Of a DNA stretch of 64,000 nt, positions 49,569-58,783 are shown one piece after another; position 1 is the first letter of the stretch, and every line of letters starts with the position of its first letter. The DNA is taken from positions 62,001 to 126,000 of the forward strand of contig JBGRQD010000010.1 of assembly GCA_041725935.1 (NCBI GenBank), given 5' to 3'. The translations under genes were made by a program, and so were the position numbers. The stretch comes from Marivita sp041725935 (GTDB lineage: Bacteria > Pseudomonadota > Alphaproteobacteria > Rhodobacterales > Rhodobacteraceae). The notes below the pieces were generated by a model. It saw nothing but the letters and a program-made list of their open reading frames with translations. It had not been told where the DNA came from and made no database searches.

Positions 49569-50477
49569 ATGCGGCTGAAATGTCCGAGTTGCGGGGCGCA
49601 GTACGAAGTCCCGGATGATGTCATCCCCGAGGATGGCCGGGATGTGCAGTGCTCCAATTGCGGCAACACCTGGTTTCAGACCCCCGACAGCAGCGCCACG
49701 CCCGAAGCGATCGAAGCCGAAGCAAAGGCCCCCAAGGACGCAGTCTGGCATCCCGAGGTGGACGCAGACATCGCTGACCGCCCGTCGATCAACCAGGAAG
49801 CCGCGCCGGGCAGTTCCACCCCGCCAAGCCCGCCCAAGCGCCGCGAGCTTGATCCCTCGATTGCCGACATCCTGCGCGAGGAGGCCGATATCGAGGCCCG
49901 CGCCCGTCGTGCCGATGCAGGCGGGATCGAGGAACAGCCCGATCTTGGCCTTCAGGAACCCGAAGACGAAGCCGCCAAGCGCGCGCGTCAGGCGCAGGAA
50001 CGCATGCGGAAGCTGCGCGGCGAAGACGCCGAGGCCGCAGTGGCTGCCGCAACCAGCGCTGCCGTGGCAGCGCGGCCGAAATCGCGGCGTGACATGCTGC
50101 CCGATGTGGAAGAGATCAACCAGACCCTGCGCGCGTCGAATGAACGGCGCGAAATGCGCAGCGTGCAGGCCGATCTCGAAGACGATGACGAACCGACCGG
50201 CGGGTTTCGGCGCGGTTTCATCTACATGATCCTGCTGTTTGCCGTGGCAGCCGCGCTTTACGTCTACGCGCCGCAATTGTCTGAGTCCGTGCCGCAGGTG
50301 AAGGCACCTCTGGACAGCTTCGTGGCGCTGGTTGATCAGGGTCGGGCATGGCTCGACACGCAGATCGCAACGCTCATGGGTCTGATCAACGGCGCTCCGG
50401 TCGATGTGCCCGTGGGTGCGCCGGCAGAGCCTCCTGCAGATGCTCCGGCAGAGGCACCCGCGACGGACGGGTCGTGA
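49569..50477 (+). CDS. MJ0042-type zinc-ribbon membrane protein
   Basis: 302 residues from ATG 49569. N-terminal zinc ribbon with two Cys pairs (CPSCGAQYEVPDDVIPEDGR...CSNCGNTWFQ), then a long acidic/charged disordered region, one transmembrane helix near 219-236 (FIYMILLFAVAAALYVYA), and a Pro/Ala-rich tail with PADAPAEAP repeats. Such proteins are conserved in Rhodobacterales beside ftsEX, but their function is unknown; a membrane-bound sensor or scaffold is possible. Upstream extension of the frame crosses the dyad and is rejected. Confidence 0.8.
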   Translation: MRLKCPSCGAQYEVPDDVIPEDGRDVQCSNCGNTWFQTPDSSATPEAIEAEAKAPKDAVWHPEVDADIADRPSINQEAAPGSSTPPSPPKRRELDPSIADILREEADIEARARRADAGGIEEQPDLGLQEPEDEAAKRARQAQERMRKLRGEDAEAAVAAATSAAVAARPKSRRDMLPDVEEINQTLRASNERREMRSVQADLEDDDEPTGGFRRGFIYMILLFAVAAALYVYAPQLSESVPQVKAPLDSFVALVDQGRAWLDTQIATLMGLINGAPVDVPVGAPAEPPADAPAEAPATDGS

Positions 50478-50640
50478 CCCGCTGAAAGATACGGCAGACG
50501 GGCGTGATGGCCCGGCGGATTTGGACCTATCTGTGCAAACGGTCTGGCCCTAACGCCGGATTTCTGTTCCGCTCAGAATGGCCATGCCAGAGCGACATTC
50601 GCATCCGGCCCATTGTGATTCTCAAACGGAGGTGACGCCC

Positions 50641-52029
50641 ATGGACGGGACATTGACCCAGAACGATCTCAGCCACGTGGTCGAAGCCGACCGCGCTCAT
50701 GTGTGGCACCACCTGATCCAGCACAAGCCGTTCGAGACAAACGATCCCCGGATCATCGTCGAAGGAAAGGGCATGCGGGTCTGGGACCAGAAGGGCAAAG
50801 AGCATCTGGATGCTGTCTCCGGTGGCGTCTGGACAGTGAACGTGGGTTACGGACGTGAAAGCATTGCCAAGGCCGTTTATGACCAGCTGATCAAGCTGAA
50901 CTACTTTGCCGGATCCGCCGGGTCGATCCCCGGTGCGCTGTTCTCGGAAAAGCTGATCTCGAAGATGCCGGGCATGACTCGTGTTTACTATACGAACTCG
51001 GGGTCCGAGGCGAACGAGAAGGCGTTCAAGATGGTACGCCAGATCGCGCACAAGCGCTATGGCGGCAACAAGCACAAGATCCTCTATCGCGACCGCGATT
51101 ATCACGGCACGACCATCGGCTGCCTGTCGGCAGGTGGTCAGGACGAGCGCAACGCGCAGTACGGCCCGTTCACGCCCGGTTTCGTGCGTGTGCCGCACTG
51201 CCTTGAGTACCGCGCGGGCGATCAGGGCGCCCCGACCGAGAATTACGGCGAATGGGCCGCTGACCAGATCGAACAGGTGATCCTGCGCGAAGGCCCCGAC
51301 ACCGTCGGCGCGCTCTGCCTTGAGCCGGTCACAGCCGGTGGTGGCGTGATCACCCCGCCGCAGGGCTACTGGGACCGCGTGCAGGAGATTTGCCGCAAGT
51401 ACGACATCCTGCTGCATATCGACGAAGTGGTCTGCGGCGTGGGCCGCACCGGCACATGGTTCGGCTATCAGCATTACGGCGTGCAACCCGACATGGTGAC
51501 GATGGCCAAGGGTGTGGCCTCGGGCTATGCGGCGATTGCCTGCCTTGTGACCACCGAGGACGTGTTCTCGATGTTCAAGGACAATGCCGACGATCCGATG
51601 AACTATTTCCGCGACATCTCGACCTTTGGCGGCTGCACGGCCGGCCCGGCGGCGGCGCTGGAAAACATGCGCATCATCGAGGACGAAGGTCTGTTGGAGA
51701 ACACCACGGCAATGGGCCACTACATGCTGGATCAGCTTCACGCGCTGGCCGACAAGCACGAAGTCATCGGCAACGTGCGCGGCAAGGGTCTCTTCCTCGG
51801 TGCCGAACTGGTCGAGGACCGCGAGACCCGCAAGCCGATGGCCGAGAAACGCGTTCAGAAGGTGGTCGCAGACTGCATGCAACAGGGCATCATCATCGGA
51901 GCAACCAACCGGTCGCTGCCCGGCTACAACAACACGCTGTGTTTCAGCCCCGCGCTGATTGCCACCAAGGATGACATCAACCAGATCATCGCATCGGTCG
52001 ACGAAGCCCTTGGCCGCGAATTTGCGTGA
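50641..52029 (+). CDS. tpa: Class III aminotransferase, taurine-pyruvate type
   Basis: 462 residues from ATG 50641, with a near-perfect ACGGAGGTGA Shine-Dalgarno. PLP fold-type I features: VSGGVWTVNVGYGRE, NSGSEANEKAFKMVRQ, HIDEVVCGVGRTG, and the Schiff-base Lys in MVTMAKGVASGYAAIA. The N terminus MDGTLTQNDLSHVVEADRAHVWHHLIQHKP agrees with what I recall of roseobacter taurine-pyruvate aminotransferase, which makes sulfoacetaldehyde and alanine. No xsc or tau transporter is adjacent, so other omega-amino acids remain possible. Confidence 0.72.
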   Translation: MDGTLTQNDLSHVVEADRAHVWHHLIQHKPFETNDPRIIVEGKGMRVWDQKGKEHLDAVSGGVWTVNVGYGRESIAKAVYDQLIKLNYFAGSAGSIPGALFSEKLISKMPGMTRVYYTNSGSEANEKAFKMVRQIAHKRYGGNKHKILYRDRDYHGTTIGCLSAGGQDERNAQYGPFTPGFVRVPHCLEYRAGDQGAPTENYGEWAADQIEQVILREGPDTVGALCLEPVTAGGGVITPPQGYWDRVQEICRKYDILLHIDEVVCGVGRTGTWFGYQHYGVQPDMVTMAKGVASGYAAIACLVTTEDVFSMFKDNADDPMNYFRDISTFGGCTAGPAAALENMRIIEDEGLLENTTAMGHYMLDQLHALADKHEVIGNVRGKGLFLGAELVEDRETRKPMAEKRVQKVVADCMQQGIIIGATNRSLPGYNNTLCFSPALIATKDDINQIIASVDEALGREFA

Positions 52030-52763
52030 ATGATCCCCTGATCACGGGCCAGCGCCTAAACGCGCTGGGCCAACCCATCGGCTTGCCTCTTGCCGATACA
52101 TCGCCCCGCCCGGTGCCCCCGCGCACCGACATGGTGGGGCGTTTCTGTTCGGTTGTGCCGTTATCTTCGGACCATGCGGACGACCTGTTTGCCGCCTTCC
52201 GCCCGGATACCGAAGACCGCATCTGGACCTACATGCCGAACGGCTCTTACCACGACCCAGCCGCGTTTCGCGAATGGATCGATCAGGCGGTGACATGGGA
52301 TGATCCGCTGATGCATGCCATCGTCGTGGACGGGGGCGCTGTCGGGTATGCCAGCTACCTGCGGATCAGTCCGGCCAGCGCCAGCATCGAGGTCGGGTAC
52401 ATCACCCTGTCCCCTGCCCTGCAACGCACCCGTGCCGCGACCGAGTTCCAGTTCCTGATGATGCAACGCGCCTTCGAAGAGCTGCGCTATCGCCGCTACG
52501 AATGGAAATGCGATGCGCTGAACGCGGCGTCGCGCAAGGCCGCGCTGCGGTTGGGCTTCACCTTTGAAGGCACGTTTCGTCAGGCGACCCACTACAAGGG
52601 CCGCAACCGCGACACCGCGTGGTTCTCGATCCTCGACAGCGAATGGCCAGCGCTCAAGCAGCGGTTCCAGCGGTGGCTGTCGCCCGACAATTTCGACGGC
52701 CACGGGATGCAGAAATCCGCGCTCTTATCGCGCCTGCCTGCCAGCCCATCTGCACCGAAATGA
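52026..52763 (+). CDS. GNAT family N-acetyltransferase (RimJ/RimL type)
   Basis: 245 residues with a GNAT core: VGYASYLRISPASASIEVGYITLSPALQRTRAATEFQFLMM (acetyl-CoA loop, weakly conserved), YRRYEWKCDALNAASRKAALRLGFTFEGTFRQ. The start overlaps the aminotransferase stop by 4 nt, so the two are translated together and may act on related amines. Target unknown; ribosomal-protein or small-molecule acetylation are both seen in this family. Confidence 0.85.
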   Translation: MNDPLITGQRLNALGQPIGLPLADTSPRPVPPRTDMVGRFCSVVPLSSDHADDLFAAFRPDTEDRIWTYMPNGSYHDPAAFREWIDQAVTWDDPLMHAIVVDGGAVGYASYLRISPASASIEVGYITLSPALQRTRAATEFQFLMMQRAFEELRYRRYEWKCDALNAASRKAALRLGFTFEGTFRQATHYKGRNRDTAWFSILDSEWPALKQRFQRWLSPDNFDGHGMQKSALLSRLPASPSAPK

Positions 52764-52873
52764 GGCGACACCGGGCGGGGATGTTGCCATGCGGTCAATT
52801 CCTGCAGAAAACGGCAAACACCCCTGCAATATGTGTAATGGTGTTTTTCGGGGAATGCACTATCAACAGCTGA

Positions 52874-52887
52874 TGTTAGCGCTACCG
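52874..52887. promoter_or_regulatory. LacI-type half-palindrome before glgP
   Basis: TGTTAGCGCTACCG with a TAGCGCTA core, 33 bp upstream of glgP. It resembles operators of LacI-family regulators of central carbon metabolism such as CceR, which I recall as TGWTANCGNTNWCA. One arm matches well, the other only partly. CTGCAGAAAA also occurs further upstream (52802-52811). Confidence 0.4.
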
Positions 52888-52919
52888 AAAACCTATGCAC
52901 GATTTTGGAACACTCTTGG

Positions 52920-55286
52920 ATGACCATGAAAACCGATATTCTGAACCGTCTGAAATACTCTCTGGGCAAGGATGCCGAGAACGCCTCGACCTATGACTGG
53001 CGCATCGCGCTGTCACTCGTGTTGCGGGACCAGATGGTCGAAACGTGGTTCAGGTCGACCCGGGAAACCTATGCCGCATCGCCCAAGCGGGTCTATTACC
53101 TGTCGATGGAATTCCTCATCGGGCGGCTGATCGAGGACATGATCGCGAACCTGCGGATGGAGGACACGGTCAAGACCGCAATCGCCGATCTGGGGCAGGA
53201 TTACGATGCCATCGTACATGACGAACCCGACGCCGCCTTGGGCAATGGCGGGCTTGGACGGCTCGCCGCCTGTTTCATGGATTCGCTGGCAACGCTGGGC
53301 ATCCCGGCATTCGGCTATGGCATCCGCTATGAGCACGGGCTGTTCGAACAAAGCTTTGCGCAGGGGCAGCAGGTCGAAAAGCCGGAAACATGGCTGACCC
53401 AACGCCATGCGTGGGAATTCGAACGTCCCGAAGCGCGGTATCGGATCGGCTTTGGCGGTCATGTCGAACACCGCGACGGCACCGCCATCTGGCATCCCGC
53501 CGAGGTGGTCATGGCCACCGCGCATGACACGCCCGTTGTGGGCTGGAACGGCGACTGGGGCAACACGCTGCGGCTCTGGTCGGCAGAGCCGTCCAAGGAT
53601 TTCGACCTCGAAAGCTTCAACCGGGGCGATTACCTGGCCGCCGGACGGTCCGAGGCGCTGGCGCGCACGATCAGCCGGGTGCTGTATCCGGACGACACGA
53701 CCGAAAGCGGCAAGGAACTGCGGCTCAAGCAGGAATATTTCTTCACCGCCGCGTCGATCATGGATCTGCTGCGCCGCTATCTTGCCGATCACGACAACAT
53801 CCGCAACCTGCCCGACTACGTGGCGATCCAGCTGAACGACACACACCCGGCCATCGCAGGCCCGGAACTGGTGCGCATTCTGGTGGATGAGCATGGCATC
53901 CCGATGGACGAGGCGATCCCGCTGGCCCGCCGCTGCCTTGCCTATACCAACCACACGCTGCTCCCCGAGGCGCTGGAGCGTTGGAGCGAGCACCTGATGG
54001 GCCGCACCCTGCCGCGCCACCTCGAGATCATCCGCGCCATCGAACACGCGCACCAGACCGCGTTTCCGGACAGTCCGCGCATTCTGGATCATGGCGATGT
54101 GCGGATGGGGGAACTGGCCTTCATCATGGCGCACAAGGTCAACGGGGTGTCCGCGCTGCACACCGAACTGGTGAAGCAGACGGTCTTTGCCGACCTGCAC
54201 GCCATCCACCCCGACCGGATCATCAACCAGACCAACGGCATCACGCCGCGCCGCTGGCTTTATGGCTGCAACCCGTCGCTGCGCCACCTGATCACCGACG
54301 CCATCGGCGAAGGTTGGGTCACCGACTTGGAACAGCTCAACGCGTTGAAGAACGAACGCGACGATCCGGCCTTCATCGACGCGTTCATGGCGTCCAAGCG
54401 CGAGAACAAGGTCAACCTGTCGAACTGGATCGGTCAGACGATGGGTGTCACGCTGGACCCCGACGCGATGTTCGACGTGCAGATCAAGCGCATCCACGAA
54501 TACAAGCGCCAGTTGATGAACCTGCTCGAGACCGTGGCACTCTGGAACGAGATGCGCGACAACCCGACCGCCGACTGGACGCCCCGCGTCAAGATCTTCG
54601 GCGGCAAGGCGGCGCCGGGCTATTTCGTGGCCAAGGACATCATCCGCCTGATCAATGACGTGGCGCAGGTGATCAATGCCGATCCGGTCACGGGCGACCG
54701 GCTTAAGATCGTGTATCCCCCGAATTACAACGTCACCATGGCCGAACGGCTGATCCCGGCGGCGGACCTGTCGGAACAGATCTCGACCGCGGGCAAAGAG
54801 GCCTCGGGCACCGGCAACATGAAATTCGCCCTGAACGGCGCGCTGACCATCGGCACGCTGGACGGCGCAAACGTGGAGATCCGCGATCATGTCGGGACAG
54901 AGAATTTCTTTCTCTTCGGTCTGACCGCCGAGGAGGTGATGGAACGCCGCACCCATCACGGCTATTCCCGCGCCGCGATCGAGGCCAGCCCGCGGCTGCA
55001 ACGGGTGCTGGGCCAGATTGCCGAAGGACGTTTTGCACCGCAGGACCCAAGCCGCTATCATGGTCTTGTGGGGATGCTTTATGATCACGATTATTTCCTC
55101 GTGACCTGTGATTTCGACAGCTATTTCGACACGCAGCGTCGCGCCGACATGGCCTACCAGACCCCGGCGAACTGGGCTGCGATGGCATTGGTGAACACCG
55201 CCAGCATGGGCTGGTTCTCGTCCGATCGCACGATCAAGGGATATGCGCACGACATCTGGGGCGCAAAAAGCGTGCTCTCGGCATGA
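52920..55286 (+). CDS. glgP: Glycogen/starch phosphorylase
   Basis: Releases glucose-1-phosphate from glycogen. 788 residues from ATG 52920 (MTMKTDILNRLKYSLGKDAE); the Shine-Dalgarno is poor, and ATG 52926 is an alternative. Phosphorylase signatures: RVYYLSMEFLIGRL near the N terminus (VYYLSMEF), ALGNGGLGRLAACFMDSLATL, and the PLP-Lys in EASGTGNMKFALNGALTIGTLDGANVEI. First gene of the six-gene glycogen operon; glgB overlaps its end by 4 nt. Confidence 0.96.
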   Translation: MTMKTDILNRLKYSLGKDAENASTYDWRIALSLVLRDQMVETWFRSTRETYAASPKRVYYLSMEFLIGRLIEDMIANLRMEDTVKTAIADLGQDYDAIVHDEPDAALGNGGLGRLAACFMDSLATLGIPAFGYGIRYEHGLFEQSFAQGQQVEKPETWLTQRHAWEFERPEARYRIGFGGHVEHRDGTAIWHPAEVVMATAHDTPVVGWNGDWGNTLRLWSAEPSKDFDLESFNRGDYLAAGRSEALARTISRVLYPDDTTESGKELRLKQEYFFTAASIMDLLRRYLADHDNIRNLPDYVAIQLNDTHPAIAGPELVRILVDEHGIPMDEAIPLARRCLAYTNHTLLPEALERWSEHLMGRTLPRHLEIIRAIEHAHQTAFPDSPRILDHGDVRMGELAFIMAHKVNGVSALHTELVKQTVFADLHAIHPDRIINQTNGITPRRWLYGCNPSLRHLITDAIGEGWVTDLEQLNALKNERDDPAFIDAFMASKRENKVNLSNWIGQTMGVTLDPDAMFDVQIKRIHEYKRQLMNLLETVALWNEMRDNPTADWTPRVKIFGGKAAPGYFVAKDIIRLINDVAQVINADPVTGDRLKIVYPPNYNVTMAERLIPAADLSEQISTAGKEASGTGNMKFALNGALTIGTLDGANVEIRDHVGTENFFLFGLTAEEVMERRTHHGYSRAAIEASPRLQRVLGQIAEGRFAPQDPSRYHGLVGMLYDHDYFLVTCDFDSYFDTQRRADMAYQTPANWAAMALVNTASMGWFSSDRTIKGYAHDIWGAKSVLSA

Positions 55287-57490
55287 CGGATGTGGTGCCC
55301 CTGATCGACGCGAATACGGCGCAGGCCATCGCGCAGGGGAGGCACAGCGATCCGTTTGCCGTGCTGGGCCTGCACGAGTTGGACGGCTCATTGGTGCTGA
55401 GGGCGATGCGCCCCGAAGCGGACAGAGTGGACGTGATCGACGCCAGGACCGGGCGCTTGCTGGTCACGCTCGACCGGGTGGCGGAAGGGCTTTTCGCGGG
55501 CGTTATCCCGCGCCGGAAGAAACGGTTCGATTACCGGTTGCGTCTGACGCGCGGCGCAGATGTCTGGGACGAGCAGGACGCCTATGCGTTCGGTCCGCGG
55601 CTCGGCGATCTTGACGAATATCTTCTGGGCGAGGGCACACATAACCAGCTTTGGGATGCCCTTGGTGCGCATGTCTGCACACATGAAGGCGCAGAAGGCA
55701 CTCATTTCGCCGTCTGGGCGCCCAATGCGCTGCGCGTGTCGGTGGTGGGCGATTTCAACGGCTGGGACGGTCGCCGCCACGTGATGCGCAGGCGCGGTGC
55801 CACGGGCGTGCACGAGATTTTCCTGCCCGGCCTTGGGGACGGCACGGTCTACAAGTACGAACTGATCGACAGCGCAGGCAATGTGCTGCCGCTCAAGGCC
55901 GATCCTGTGGGCTTTGGCGCGGAACTGCCGCCGGCCACCGCCTCTGTCGTGCGCGACCTGCGTGGCTATGACTGGGCCGATGCAGGGTGGCTCCAACAGC
56001 GCGGGGCGAAGCAGAAGATCGACCAGCCGATCTCGATCTACGAGGTGCATCTGGAAAGCTGGCGGCGCGTTCCAGAAGAGGGCAACCGGTCGCTGACCTA
56101 TATCGAGCATGCGTCGATGCTGGTGGACTACGCCCGCGACATGGGCTTCACCCATATCGAACTGACGCCGGTGTCGGAATATCCGTTCGGCGGATCGTGG
56201 GGCTACCAGCCGGTGGGCCTCTTCGCGCCCACCTCGCGCTTTGGCACACCGCAGGAGTTTCGCGCCTTTGTCGATGCCTGCCACGCGGCGGGTCTGGGTC
56301 TGATCATCGACTGGGTGCCGGGGCATTTCCCGTCGGATGCGCATGGCTTGGGCCGGTTCGATGGGTCGCCGCTTTACGAACATGCCGACCCCAAGGAAGG
56401 GTTCCACCCCGACTGGAACACGCTGGTCTACAACTACGGCCGCACCGAAGTGCTGAACTTCCTGATCGCAAACGCGAAATTCTGGTTCGAGGAATACCAT
56501 ATCGACGGGCTGCGCGTGGATGCGGTGGCGTCGATGCTCTACCGCGACTATTCCCGCAAAGAGGGCGAATGGGTGCCGAACAAGGACGGCGGGCGCGAGA
56601 ACCTAGAAGCCATTGCGTTTCTGCAACGCATGAACGAACTGGTCTATGCCGCGGATGACAGCATCCTGACCGCCGCCGAGGAAAGCACCGCCTTTCCGGG
56701 CGTCAGCGCGCCAACCAGCGCGGGTGGTCTTGGCTTTGGCTTCAAATGGAACATGGGGTGGATGAACGACACCCTGCGCTACATGGCCGAAGACCCGATC
56801 AACCGGAAATATCACCACGACAAGATGACCTTCGGACTGCATTACGCGTTCTCGGAAAACTTCATCCTGCCGATTTCCCATGACGAGGTCGTCCACGGCA
56901 AAGGGTCGATGCTGGGCAAGATGCCGGGCGACGACTGGCAGCGCTTTGCTAACCTGCGGGCCTATTACGGGTTCATGTGGGGCCATCCCGGCAAGAAGCT
57001 GTTGTTCATGGGCTGCGAATTTGCCCAGGCGGGCGAATGGAACAACGAAACAAGCCTCGACTGGCACCTGCTGGACCATGCGCCGCATCAGGGAATGCAA
57101 CGGCTGGTGCGCGATCTGAACACGCTCTACCGCGCGACACCTGCGCTCTATCGCAGGGACAGCCGCGAAGACGGGTTCCGCTGGATCGACGGCGGCAATG
57201 CGGCGGATTCGGTGTTTTCGTGGATGCGCTACGGGGCCGAGGGCGATGCCCCCGTACTGGTGGTGGCGAACTTCACCCCAGTGCCGCGCACCACCTACCG
57301 CATCGGTGTGCCTCACAAGGGGCACTGGGCCGAACGGTTCAATTCTGATGCGGCACTCTACGGAGGCACCGACACCGGCAACGCGCAGGGGGCGGACGCG
57401 CAGGATGTCTCGATGCATGGCTGTGCCTGGTCCATCGAGATCACCGTGCCGCCGCTGGCGACCGTGTTCTTTCAACTCGCGACTGACTGA
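55283..57490 (+). CDS. glgB: 1,4-alpha-glucan branching enzyme
   Basis: GH13 enzyme creating alpha-1,6 branches. 735 residues: two N-terminal CBM48-like modules (EGTHFAVWAPNALRVSVVGDFNGWDGR), then the barrel with VYEVHLESW-like motif IYEVHLESWRR, DGLRVDAVASMLYRDYSR (nucleophile Asp), AAEESTAFPGVS (acid/base Glu) and LPISHDEVVHGKGSM. Translationally coupled to glgP. Confidence 0.97.
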   Translation: MTDVVPLIDANTAQAIAQGRHSDPFAVLGLHELDGSLVLRAMRPEADRVDVIDARTGRLLVTLDRVAEGLFAGVIPRRKKRFDYRLRLTRGADVWDEQDAYAFGPRLGDLDEYLLGEGTHNQLWDALGAHVCTHEGAEGTHFAVWAPNALRVSVVGDFNGWDGRRHVMRRRGATGVHEIFLPGLGDGTVYKYELIDSAGNVLPLKADPVGFGAELPPATASVVRDLRGYDWADAGWLQQRGAKQKIDQPISIYEVHLESWRRVPEEGNRSLTYIEHASMLVDYARDMGFTHIELTPVSEYPFGGSWGYQPVGLFAPTSRFGTPQEFRAFVDACHAAGLGLIIDWVPGHFPSDAHGLGRFDGSPLYEHADPKEGFHPDWNTLVYNYGRTEVLNFLIANAKFWFEEYHIDGLRVDAVASMLYRDYSRKEGEWVPNKDGGRENLEAIAFLQRMNELVYAADDSILTAAEESTAFPGVSAPTSAGGLGFGFKWNMGWMNDTLRYMAEDPINRKYHHDKMTFGLHYAFSENFILPISHDEVVHGKGSMLGKMPGDDWQRFANLRAYYGFMWGHPGKKLLFMGCEFAQAGEWNNETSLDWHLLDHAPHQGMQRLVRDLNTLYRATPALYRRDSREDGFRWIDGGNAADSVFSWMRYGAEGDAPVLVVANFTPVPRTTYRIGVPHKGHWAERFNSDAALYGGTDTGNAQGADAQDVSMHGCAWSIEITVPPLATVFFQLATD

Positions 57491-57522
57491 ACAGGGACAT
57501 GACACACAGGGGGAGGAAAGAC

Positions 57523-58782
57523 ATGAGGGAAGACAGGTTCAGCCTGGCGCAGCAATCCATGGCGTTCATTCTTGCAGGCGGTCGGGGGAGCCGCCTGAAA
57601 GAAATGACCGACATCCGCGCAAAACCCGCCGTCTATTTCGGCGGCAAGACCCGGATCATCGACTTCGCCCTGTCCAATGCCGTCAATTCCGGCATCCGGC
57701 GCATCGGCGTCGCCACGCAGTACAAGGCGCACAGCCTGATCCGGCACATGCAGCGCGGCTGGAGCTTTTTCCGCGCCGAGCGCAACGAGTCGCTCGATAT
57801 CCTGCCCGCCTCGCAGCAGGTCAACGAGGACAACTGGTACAAGGGCACTGCCGATGCCGTGACCCAGAACATTTCCGTCATCCGAGGCTACGGGCCAAAA
57901 TACGTGGTGATCCTTGCGGGCGATCACATCTACAAGCAGGACTATTCCCTGATGATCGAGGAACATGTCCGGTCCGGCGCCAAGGTCACGGTGGGCTGCA
58001 TCGCAGTGCCGCGCGAAGAGGCCAAGGGCTTTGGCGTGATGCATGTGGATGACAGCGACAAGATTCTCGATTTCGTGGAAAAGCCCGCCGATCCGCCAGC
58101 GATGCCGGGCGACGAGACCAAATCGCTGGCCAGCATGGGGATCTACGTGTTCGAGGCGGAATATCTCTACGAGATCCTCGAAAAGGACGCCCAGAACCCC
58201 AAATCGGAAAACGATTTCGGCAAGGATATCATTCCCGCCATCGTCGCGACAGGCGGCGCACGCGCGCATCCGTTCAGCCGCTCCTGCGTCATGTCCGGGC
58301 TTGAGACCGAACCCTACTGGCGCGACGTGGGCACGATCGACGCCTATTGGCAGGCCAATATCGACCTGACGGATTTCGAACCGGCGCTGGACATCTACGC
58401 GACTGACTGGCCGATCTGGACCTATTCCGAACTCACCCCACCCGCGAAATTCATCCACAACGAGGAAGGCCGCCGCGGACAGGCGGTGTCGTCGATGGTG
58501 TCGGGGGGCTGTATCATCTCGGGGTCGTCGCTCTATCGCTGCCTGCTGTTCACCGGCGTCAAGACACACTCGTTTTCGCAGCTCGAAGGGGCGGTGGTCT
58601 TGCCCTATGCCGAGGTGGGCCGCCGCGCCTATCTCAAGAACGTGGTGCTGGACCGGGGCGTCAAGATTCCTCCCGGTCTGATCGTGGGCGAAGACCCCAA
58701 GGAAGACGCCAAGCGGTTCCGCCGCACCGAGGGTGGGATTTGCCTGATCACGCAAGCCATGATCGACAAACTGGGACGCTGA
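57523..58782 (+). CDS. glgC: Glucose-1-phosphate adenylyltransferase
   Basis: Makes ADP-glucose, the committed step of glycogen synthesis. 419 residues from ATG 57523, chosen because GGGGGAGGAAAG lies directly before it; an ATG eight codons earlier would overlap that site. Motifs: AFILAGGRGSRLKEMTDIRAKPAVYFGGKTRIIDFALSNAVNSG (ATP/allosteric region), and GDHIYKQDYSLMIEEH, with a C-terminal left-handed beta-helix part. Expected to be allosterically regulated by glycolytic metabolites. Confidence 0.97.
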   Translation: MREDRFSLAQQSMAFILAGGRGSRLKEMTDIRAKPAVYFGGKTRIIDFALSNAVNSGIRRIGVATQYKAHSLIRHMQRGWSFFRAERNESLDILPASQQVNEDNWYKGTADAVTQNISVIRGYGPKYVVILAGDHIYKQDYSLMIEEHVRSGAKVTVGCIAVPREEAKGFGVMHVDDSDKILDFVEKPADPPAMPGDETKSLASMGIYVFEAEYLYEILEKDAQNPKSENDFGKDIIPAIVATGGARAHPFSRSCVMSGLETEPYWRDVGTIDAYWQANIDLTDFEPALDIYATDWPIWTYSELTPPAKFIHNEEGRRGQAVSSMVSGGCIISGSSLYRCLLFTGVKTHSFSQLEGAVVLPYAEVGRRAYLKNVVLDRGVKIPPGLIVGEDPKEDAKRFRRTEGGICLITQAMIDKLGR

Positions 58783-58783
58783 T

